From Piezodorus guildinii (lineage: Eukaryota > Arthropoda > Insecta > Hemiptera > Pentatomidae), in contig CM041293.1 in NCBI GenBank assembly GCA_023052935.1, forward strand, positions 177,993,600 through 178,057,599: a stretch of 64,000 bases of DNA, in the 5' to 3' direction. The position numbers were made by a program, and so were the translations under genes. Numbering within the stretch: the first letter of the stretch is position 1; every line of letters begins with the position of its first letter. Under the pieces are notes generated by a model, which saw nothing but the letters and a program-made list of their open reading frames with translations, was not told the DNA's origin and made no database searches. Of this stretch, positions 56,262 to 64,000 are shown piece by piece.

Positions 56262-56357
56262 CATTCAAATTAATTCTTCAGAACGATCTCTTCTTATTAA
56301 TAATGGTTATTAATTCATTAATATTAAATTAATGTTTCGAGGTTTATGTGCCTCATC
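56262..56357 (-). repeat. ~96-bp inverted repeat, left arm
   Basis: Reverse complement of 57438-57533 at about 85% by eye (GATGAGGC.ATAAACCT.GAAAC at the inner end). The inner ends carry a hammerhead-like spacing of GATGAGGC and GAAAC. Confidence 0.7.
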
Positions 56358-56400
56358 TAGCAAAAAAATCCATATCTTTCAATATTGGTCAAAATTCCTA

Positions 56401-56403
<3 letters not shown>

Positions 56404-56432
<29 letters not shown>
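56404..56432. repeat. (TA)n microsatellite
   Basis: Short TA run followed by a T run to 56447. Confidence 0.9.
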
Positions 56433-56447
<15 letters not shown>

Positions 56448-56452
56448 GTGTT

Positions 56453-57284
56453 CACTGTCCTCATAACTTAAGCGGATGACACTTGTGTGTTATCCGTCCA
56501 TAATGCATCCCAAACCCTTCAGTCCCACATCACAGTCATTGAGAAATGGTGTCAGAACTGGTGGATTAAAAAAAATCCTAAAAAATCCCACCAAATTACC
56601 TTTACCCTTCGACACAAACCGATGACCTCCTACCCCACTGTATCCTTTAATAATACCCCACTCATACCTGTTGAACAAATCCGATATCTAGGACTCTATC
56701 TTGACAAACGTCTTACATCGAATCCACACACGAGACTATAACGACAAGAGACTGCCCGTAGATACCGATTACTAGAACACTTACTCGACAAACGTTCAAA
56801 ACTTCCAATTCATTACAAAAAGCTCATTTATGTTACCGTCATCAGACCCATGTGGACATATGGAATCGAGCTTTGGGGCTCTATTAAGCCATCTAATTCC
56901 TCCCATATCCAATCCTTACAATCCAAAATCCTTCGCAAAATCCTAAATGCTCCTTATTTCGTCACAAATAAAATCATCCATTAATAACTCATTTGTGGCA
57001 GACCTTTCTCGTACCAGATATACCACTTTTAATTCCAAACTTCCAGCCTATATAAACCCTCTTGTCCGCAACCTATCAACCTCACATATTCCTGACAACC
57101 CTCCGAGTCGATTGAAAAGAAAATGGCCTCGGGATCTACTTACTTAAATAAACATCGAAGTTCTACCGCTGGGTAGTTTTTTCACAAGCCTTTCACGCCC
57201 TTTATTCTAATTCGACAGTTTTACTTATTGTATTTAAGTTAATACAATTGTAAAATTCAATAAAATATGAATATAAAAAAAAAA
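56453..57284 (+). mobile_element. 5'-truncated Jockey copy inside an inverted-repeat unit
   Basis: TTGTGTT at 56446-56452 and 57285-57291 may be the TSD. Coding traces start at the palm (ADDTCVLSVHNASQTLQSHI), then SFNNTPLIPVEQIRYLGLYL, a stop after HTRL, and SRLKRKWPRDLLT near the end. 3' UTR ends ACAATTGTAAAATTCAATAA. Confidence 0.8.
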
Positions 57285-57437
57285 TTGTGTTAATAAGGGA
57301 CATTTAGTAACTAAATTGGCTAAAACTATTTAATTATCACAATTTTTAATTTCATCCTTATTTTGTTAATTCATTTAAAGATTAACCAGTCTCCTCATTT
57401 AGTCTACTCCATGGTGTAAATTTTTAAACAGAACATG

Positions 57438-57533
57438 GATGAGGCATATAAACCTTGAAACGAAAATGTAATATTGATGAATTAATAAATAATATTAAAA
57501 AGAAGAGATTGTTCCGAAGAATTGATTTGAATA
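57438..57533 (+). repeat. ~96-bp inverted repeat, right arm
   Basis: Partner of 56262-56357. Confidence 0.7.
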
Positions 57534-57780
57534 CTTTATTGTTGTTTTTTTCATCGTTTTCCTCATTTATTTCTTACTTTTTTTTGTTTCTTTAACATTC
57601 AAACTTAATTAATTTCTCTAAATACACTGTGCATTTATATTTATATAAATGCAATTAATTATTAAATTAGTATTATTATTCTTTCTTTCTTTTTATATAG
57701 TGTTAACAATTAAATAAGCATCCGTATAGGCGTTCGTGACCTTGATGTTTCACGCCTAAAAGCCCTAACATACATACAAG

Positions 57781-57862
57781 TATGGTTTATCATTTTCGAT
57801 AATGAACCTTTGCAATCCATTACAAAAAAGAAAATAATTATGTTAATTAAAGTAAAGTAAAT
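57781..57862 (+). repeat. family D repeat, copy 1 (5' part)
   Basis: TATGGTTTATCATTTTCGAT, AACCTTTGCAATCCATTAC match 61478-61520. Ends with the SINE's TSD AAAGTAAAGTAAAT (57849-57862). Confidence 0.65.
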
Positions 57863-58296
57863 TTAAGAGAGGAGCCCGAGGCTAGCGCACTAGTCCCGGA
57901 TGCTTAAGGTTGTGAGTTCGAATCCCAGTCCCGACAAGACTTTTATAAGCATATAATTAAGCATCAAGCGCGGGATAGCGCACGTAGCATCGATCATGCG
58001 TTGCACTAGTAACAGATGACCAAATCTTGTAAAACCAAAAAATTACCGAGTTCAAGTCTCAGTGCTGAGAGGATTTTATCTCGGCACTAGCCTTCAAAGG
58101 CGAGGTAGGGGTGAGCCATAAAAAAAAAAAATATGAGTGACCCGTCAGCCTGCTGGTGGTTACTCACCAATAGGCGTATGGAGTGATGACCCTACCCTAT
58201 AAAATTTCATCAAGAAACGTGGTAAGTGAATTGTCCCAGGAGATTAAAACACGCGGCCAAGAGCCTACAAGGCCTGTCACGTCAGAGAAAAGAAAA
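57863..58296 (+). mobile_element. dimeric tRNA-derived SINE with 14-bp TSD
   Basis: TSD AAAGTAAAGTAAAT at 57849-57862 and 58297-58310. The first tRNA-like unit has GAGGCTAGCGCACTAGT (A box) and GAGTTCGAATCCC (B box). A second unit has GGGATAGCGCACGTAGC and CCGAGTTCAAGTCTCAG, then a body with CCTTCAAAGGCGAGGTAGGG shared with the 53.9-kb SINE. A third ~160-base part follows an A-run at 58120-58131 and ends in an A-rich tail. Confidence 0.8.
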
Positions 58297-58600
58297 AAAG
58301 TAAAGTAAATAAAAAAAAAAGAATAATTGAGGGCTTATGTTTCAAAACACGTAGAACCAGAATAACGAATGAAAAAAGCGATTTATCAAAATTAATTTGG
58401 AAAATTGAATTTTCTACAAAACTAAAAAAGAATGATTGAAATCGGTTCAAAAATAGCAGAGATATAGAGTTTTGAAGTTAGCAGTGGTGATAGACCATTT
58501 TATGCCATTTTACTTTGAATTATTTATTGCTTTTCATATCGGTTGTATCGGTTGACTGCCTTTAAATAGATTTATAAACAGTTATACCCTAATATAGTTT
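58297..58600 (+). repeat. family D repeat, copy 1 (3' part)
   Basis: GAGGGCTTATGTTTCAAAAC, CAGAATAACGAATGAAAAAA match 61555-61610. The end (TAAACAGTTATACCCTAATA) matches 62740-62765. Confidence 0.65.
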
Positions 58601-58602
58601 TA

Positions 58603-59494
58603 CTTTCACTTACCCATGTATGAAATATATAGTAAGGGAAAGTATTGCGATCGCGAAAATTTTCGAATTGCAGTTTTCGACAGAAATACACGCTTTATGT
58701 TTCCCTGAGTCCAAATAACCAATTCTCGAAAGAAGGTGTGTGTATGGTAACTCCGGGCGGAAACGATATGATACTGAAATTTCATATTTAAGACAAATAT
58801 ACGACCGAGACGTTACAAAACCTTTTTTATCAAAATGAGCTTACCAGAAGAACCACTTTATACTATGCATTTTGCACCTTTTTTTTATTTTCTCGAAAAC
58901 GGTTCCGACGATTTTGATTAAACTCACCATATCGATGTAGAATTTGATGGGATTTCATATCATGTAGTTTCAATTTGATTAAAATGGTCTGACAGGGCTT
59001 AAATGCCGACATTTTAAATTTTCTTTCTCTATAGTACCTTTAATTTTTTTGATTCTGTAAAAATAACCATATTTATTATCTTGTTACCACTGACGAAAAA
59101 CAGATAAATATATAAATTGAATGACTTCGATACCCTACTAAAGGAGAAAACAGAAAAACTATTTTTTAATCCATTTTTTTGTTTTTGAAGATACCAGCAG
59201 TAATATACATGTATAATATGTATACATGATTTTTAAAGCTAAAGATTTTAGAAAAAATATCATTTCATATACAAGCTTTTAAAAGTTAATGGAGAGTGAT
59301 AAAAAGCCGATAAAACTAACTGATTATTTTAGATAATAATATGATCGATTTTTTAATAAAACACATGTTTCAATAGAAATTCAATTTAATTAATTCTTTA
59401 ATAGTTTCACGTATTTTTATCTATAACTGTATTTGAAAATTCTTTCATTGATTTTAAAAATGGAGGTAAGTGAAAGTCGTGTGTTACCCGCACC
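58603..59494 (+). repeat. family A repeat, copy A12 (full length)
   Basis: From ACTTTCACTTACCC to GTAAGTGAAAGTCGTGTGTT, ACCCGCACCAGA. Tail-to-tail with A13 across a 434-bp spacer. Confidence 0.9.
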
Positions 59495-59928
59495 AGATGC
59501 TTTTGTAATAATAAACCAACGAGTAATGATTTGCAGCATTTTTTTTTTCATTGCAGAGTTCGTTATTTAGAATTTTGATTAACATAGTAAACCATCCGCT
59601 TTTCTTAAGACCGAGGTATCAACGAACGAGACTCATTAACGTGGGCAATCTCATTTCGGGAGTTGGTTACTTCCACACCTCGTAAAGTTCCTTCTACACC
59701 TCTCTCATTCATTACCTCAACTTCAGCTTCCTGTCGATAGTGTGTTCATTACTAAGCTTGATAAATGAGCTTCGTCAGTTTTAAAAGCTTAATAAGTTGT
59801 TTTAAAGTCGGAAAGGTGAAGTACGTGGCAGGTCGGAAAGAATGGCTAATATAAAGAGAGAAAAGAAAAATATATATACTACGTTGAAATGCACATTTGC
59901 TGTGGTGTTTCCAAAGTAAAAAAATCTT
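59495..59928. other. unique spacer between inverted family A copies
   Basis: No gene recognised. Possibly the central region of an element whose long terminal inverted repeats are A12 and A13. Confidence 0.4.
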
Positions 59929-60741
59929 GTGCGGGCAACACACGACTTTCACTTATCTCCATTTTTAAAATCAACGAAAGAATTTTCAAATACAGTTAGA
60001 GATAGAAATACGTGAAACTATTAAAGAATTAATTAAATTAAATTTAAATAGAAACATGTGTTTTATTAAAAAATTTTTTATATATTTTTATCTAAAAATA
60101 CATAGTTATTTTATCTTCTTTTCATCACTCTATTACTTTTAAAAGCTATGAGTATAAATAATATTTCTTTCAATATCTTTACTTTCCAACGATATTCAAC
60201 ATGTATATTATTGCTCTTATGTTCGAAACAAAAAATTGCTTAAAAAATATTGTTTCAGTTTTCTTCTTTAGTTGCTTTTCAATCGCTCAATTGCACATTT
60301 AGCTGTTTTTCATCAGTGGTAACAAGATAAATATAGTTATTTTTATAGAATCAACAAAATTAAGTACTTTAGAGAAAGAAAATTTAAAAATATCGGATTT
60401 AAGCACTGTCAGATATTTTAATAATCGTCGGAACCGTTTTCAAGATAATCGAAGAAAGGTGTAAAATGATGGTATAAAGTGGCTCTTCTGGTAAGCTCAT
60501 TTTGATGAAAAAGGTTTTGTAATGTCTCGGGCGTATATTTGTCTTAAATATAAAATTTCAGTTTCTTAGGGCTTACCGTTTCCGCCTGGGAGTTACCACA
60601 CACACACCACACACACAGACCTTTTTGCGGGACTTGGTTATTTGGACTCAGGAAAAATGTGTATTTCCGTTGAAAACTGTAATTCGAAATTTTCACGATC
60701 GCAATACTTCCCCTTATATAGATAGTAAGTGAAAGTAAAAA
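59929..60741 (-). repeat. family A repeat, copy A13
   Basis: From TTGTGCGGGCAACACACGAC to AGATAGTAAGTGAAAGTAAA. Contains the (CA)n tract at ~60597-60620. Confidence 0.9.
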
Positions 60742-60854
60742 TTAACATCAAACGACGATCCCATACTAGCCTTTCTGTCTGTAATAATCAGTTAATACTC
60801 ATACGATAACTGGTACTCTCCTAGGAACTTTCGATTTGAACATGACAAATCGAA

Positions 60855-61180
60855 ACTATGTAACGTTTACACTTTGACACAACACTTACCTAAAATTTTT
60901 ATCGGGGTGAACCCAATTCCTCAGAGCAACTCTGTACGTTACCTTGCATCTTGACCTTGGTCCACATGTCAGGACGAAAAGAAAAACTTAACCAGCGACT
61001 GAAAGCACAATTCTCTCTTCTATTAAAATTAGACAGAAACTGAATACATACTTTAACCTATATGGATTTATGCGTCATAGATTTATGGTTAAACATAAAA
61101 GACCCACATACAAAAACTGCATGCATTTCAATCAGAAATTTAAGACTCGTAACGATAGCTTCTTCGTACGTAAAAAAATA
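60855..61180 (+). pseudogene. decayed Jockey-like reverse-transcriptase fragment
   Basis: NVTFTL.HNTYLK, NSVRYLAS, then KTYFNLYGF-like traces. Closest to the fragment at 15990-16490. Many stops. Confidence 0.5.
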
Positions 61181-61469
61181 AAAGTATTATATTGACAACA
61201 ATATGCAATTGATAAGATTGATAGATGTAATTACAATAAAAATCCGTTATTATTGAAGATAGAGAAAAATCGAAAAGATTTTCGAGATCAAGACAACAAA
61301 ATAAACAAAGTGCAAAAAAAATAAAAAATCATCCTATATGATCAAGCAACAACTTATAAGAGATGTGATTCCCTGATAACTCGGTTATTATTGCTCATAA
61401 AGATAAAATGTAAGATGTTCTGGAATCAGGAAATTTTATCTGAATGAAAAGAAAAGGAAACAGTAATAA

Positions 61470-61700
61470 ATGCTTTGGTTTACTATTTTCAATAATAAAC
61501 CTTTGTAATCGACCAAAAAAAAAGAAAAAAAAAAAAAAGATAATAATCCCCCTCAAAATTTGAGAGCTTACGTTTCAAGATGCGTAGTATCCGATAACGA
61601 ATAAAGAAAACTCTGTTTCTTCTAATTATTAAAGAAAAATGCTAAAATACATTGAATTGGTTAAATAGCTTAGATATTGCGTTTGAATCAGTGGTAGTGA
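61470..61700 (+). repeat. family D repeat, copy 2
   Basis: Same blocks as 57781-57862 and 58311-58400 but without a SINE, so it shows the uninterrupted arrangement. Confidence 0.65.
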
Positions 61701-61889
61701 TATGATAATAATAATAATAATACAAATGTTATTAATATTTGAGGAGGTGAGGCGAAATGACTACAAACCTGGCACTATGGTCAAATGGTTCTTTTAATTG
61801 TTCTTAGGTTTAAAACAGTTGAATAAAATGAGAATAACAGAATTAAAAGAGAAAACATATGAGGAGCACAACTAATCGAGATAGATCAA

Positions 61890-62106
61890 AACCACAGCTG
61901 GTGAGAGGTTGCAATGGATTTGCCACTGTAAAATAAATATCTTTCTATACATAAACACAGAAATAAAATAATAATAAAAATGACCTCAATTAATATAAGA
62001 AAACTAAATATAACATGTTTGAGCAGTGACAAATCCATTTCACATAACCTCTTGCTCCACCAGCTGTGTGTTATAACCTCACTCCCTCACAACATCAGGC
62101 CATCAC
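61890..62106. repeat. inverted-repeat unit related to 9831-9935
   Basis: Left arm CCACAGCTGGTGAGAGGTTG, GGATTTGCCACTG (61893-61930). Right arm is the reverse complement of CACACAGCTGGTGGAGCAAG, GGATTTGTCACTG (62024-62066) and extends to CCTGATGTTGTGAGG. The right arm matches the single copy at 9831. Confidence 0.65.
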
Positions 62107-62439
62107 AAATATAATCCTTTTTTTTTTTTTTTTTAAAATACAAATAAAAACATTCTTGCTTTGGATTACTCCGTCAGAGTAGCAAATATTATAAATTGAA
62201 ATAAACAAATGAATAAATAATATTTATATTACACTTAGATAAGTAAATAATTAAAAAGGAATCATAACACCACATATCAAACTAATAAACGGATCAGAAA
62301 AGAAAATACCAATGATAAAAGTAAATTTTAATAACTATAGGAATTAATGATTTAAATATCGAAAGTAAATTCTTCAACAAACTCTCTTATTTTTCTTTTA
62401 TTTTTTCCCTTCTTAATTATAATTAAATTCTTGAACTAA

Positions 62440-62730
62440 AAAAGCTCTATAACGTAACACTTCTCTTAAAAATTTTACCAGGACAGTCCAGTTGGAGACA
62501 TTTAAAAAGATTAATGACTTCACTATCTGTTAACGTTGCACTATTCAAAAATTTGATTCCATATGGTCTTACTATAGGGCAGATGGCAATTAGGTGCTTA
62601 ACATTTTCAACTTCTTTTAAATTACAAAGAGGGCAAAGTTGACATATATTAGTTCTAAACGGTTTATAATTTAAATTTAAATGATATGATATAATTCTTT
62701 GAATTATTGCTTTTCATTTTACTTAATTGC
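62440..62730 (-). pseudogene. LINE C-terminal zinc-motif fragment
   Basis: Minus strand reads RIISYHLNLNYKPFRTNICQ, LCPLCNLKEVENVKHLIAIC and PYGIKFLNSATLTDSEVINL: a C..C..H..C cluster after a basic stretch, as at the end of several insect LINEs. Distinct from that at 9165. Confidence 0.5.
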
Positions 62731-62929
62731 CTATCAACAGCTATATGAACAGTTATTACCTAATATTGTTATTTGGAAATAATAAACCATTGTGTAATAA
62801 TTTGCTGAGTTTTTTAGTTTTAATTAAAATTTTTGCCTATCTTTACACTTTAGAAAGCCACTCCTCTAGTAAAACTAAAACGTCAACATTTTTATTCGCT
62901 GATATTCTATATATATGTAGGGTTTGTTA

Positions 62930-63240
62930 AAAAAAAAATTTTTTTTTTTTAGTAACATGGCACTAATGAATACCCACCCTGGGACAAGATGACCAAGGGA
63001 AAGAAAGACATGACCCTGAGGACGGTAAATGAGGCAGATCCCGAGAGAGGTCAGGCCGCGGACGGACACGAGCTTGAAATTTAGATGAGGGGGGGGGGCC
63101 CTCTCAGAGTGGGTTTATTAATGGAACCCCCTGTTTTGCAGTTCCGTTTTTGCCCTTCCTAGTGCTGCCCTTCTCAGGGTGCGCCACTAGTTCTCTATCC
63201 AATCCGTCTTATATACACGGTTATGTATTTAGGCTGTGTG
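62930..63240. other. GC-richer patch, no gene recognised
   Basis: Contains a G run (63090-63099). Minus-strand frame 62875-63069 shows no domain. Confidence 0.3.
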
Positions 63241-63255
63241 CAATGTATACACATA

Positions 63256-63939
63256 CTCAAAAAAGTTTCTATACACTCATAAATAAATTCTTAGTTTTGG
63301 AGTAGAGTTTGATTTTTATTCACACTTTTGATCTTCCATCTGGCCCAAAAATATTAAATATGGATTCCTAAGATAATATGACCCGTTCCCAGAAATCTTT
63401 GGTGTTATTTACAAACTCGCTAGTAAATTACAGCCGCTTCTTCTAGTTTTTCTTCTTGCGACTGGACCAGTGTATCCTTCCCTTCTTAGAATATTTTTTA
63501 CTGTTTTTGGGTGGACTTGAATCCCATAGTACCTATTTATTATGATAGCCATTGTGGTGTCGATAGTGTGAGGATTTGCATGTACTTCAGCAAGGTTGGC
63601 GCGCTTCTGCCGATTCCCCAGTCTCCTGTATTCCAGCACGTGTTCTATCCTCCAAAGATTTTAACTTTCTATGTCTTTGTAGTCCATACTGTACAGTAGC
63701 ATGTGATTTATTCAACAGATATGCAATTTTTCCTAGAGAAGAGCCCTGCAAACCATAAGCTTTCTCAAATCACGAGAAACGCGCATATTGAAAAGAAATC
63801 AGTTTCCCAGACCCAAGTAAAGTTGATACTGAACCAAGCTTTGATTATCGAGATAAGATATATACATATACTACTAGAAAGACGGTCATAGTACAACAAA
63901 TAGGTTTAATATTGAAAGTGTATGGAAACTTTTTTGACC
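63256..63939 (-). mobile_element. Tc1-like element, deletion derivative
   Basis: Terminal inverted repeats (CAAAAAAGTTTCTATACACT at the left, its near-inverse at the right) with TA on both sides. At 684 bp it is about half the usual Tc1 length. The minus strand holds only part of the transposase. Confidence 0.85.
63409..63639 (-). pseudogene. Tc1-like transposase N-terminal fragment
   Basis: 76 residues with NRYYGIQVHPKTVKNILRRE and GYTGPVARRKTRR, the second helix-turn-helix and the basic linker before the DDE catalytic domain. That catalytic domain is absent. Confidence 0.85.
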
Positions 63940-64000
63940 TACTATTAAAAAATGACATTTTGCCTAGTTTTATATTAATGGTGAAGTGAAAATAAATATC

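Overview
The window is AT-rich eukaryotic DNA of arthropod type, most likely from an insect. That reading rests on an intact Jockey-clade LINE, R1-, RTE- and CR1/L2-like LINE pieces, Penelope-like, Helitron, mariner and Tc1 remnants, tRNA-derived SINEs, and one GC-rich exon of a neuroligin-like protein. There is no sign of bacterial, viral or organellar sequence. The order or species cannot be fixed from sequence alone.

Host genes are almost absent. Only two short GC-rich stretches look like host exons. One is an internal exon (5247-5423, minus) of a cholinesterase-like adhesion molecule, best matched to neuroligin. The other is a possible 3'-terminal exon (7264-7478, plus) of an unrecognised gene, with a poly(A) signal just after the stop. 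The rest reads as intron or intergenic DNA filled by nested repeats.

1-5.2 kb: Penelope-like (PLE) 3' regions with a hammerhead-like motif, a PLE GIY-YIG endonuclease piece joined to a dead Jockey copy, and an RTE-like LINE with a 14-bp target-site duplication (TSD). 5.2-9.9 kb: the two exon candidates, a tRNA-Asp-headed SINE with a 12-bp TSD, and LINE remnants. 10.5-13 kb: a 1.7-kb foldback-type palindrome with minisatellite arms, inserted in a dispersed repeat called here family A. 13-19.9 kb: decayed LINE pieces, a Ty3/gypsy pol fragment enclosed by inverted repeats, and microsatellites. 19.9-24.2 kb: an apparently intact two-ORF Jockey element, the only autonomous-looking element. 24-36 kb: RTE, Helitron, family A and Jockey remnants, an R1-like LINE with a 13-bp TSD, and a 145-bp MITE. 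36-46 kb: three broken mariners, a 5'-inverted (twin-primed) LINE, Jockey copies and a duplicated unique repeat (family C). 46-61 kb: many copies of family A, often as tail-to-tail inverted pairs, with Jockey, RTE, CR1-like and SINE insertions nested inside. 61-64 kb: further remnants and a Tc1-like deletion derivative.

Names used here: family A is a ~0.9-kb dispersed repeat beginning ACTTTCACTTAC and ending near GCCCGCACCAGA. Family B is a ~0.2-kb SINE-like repeat that also forms the foldback arms. Family C is a ~0.5-kb repeat with three copies. Family D is a repeat near 57.8 and 61.5 kb. The truncated Jockey copies form a subfamily distinct from the intact element. Most keep the same 3' end, and most have TSDs of 7-13 bp, so their order of insertion can be read.
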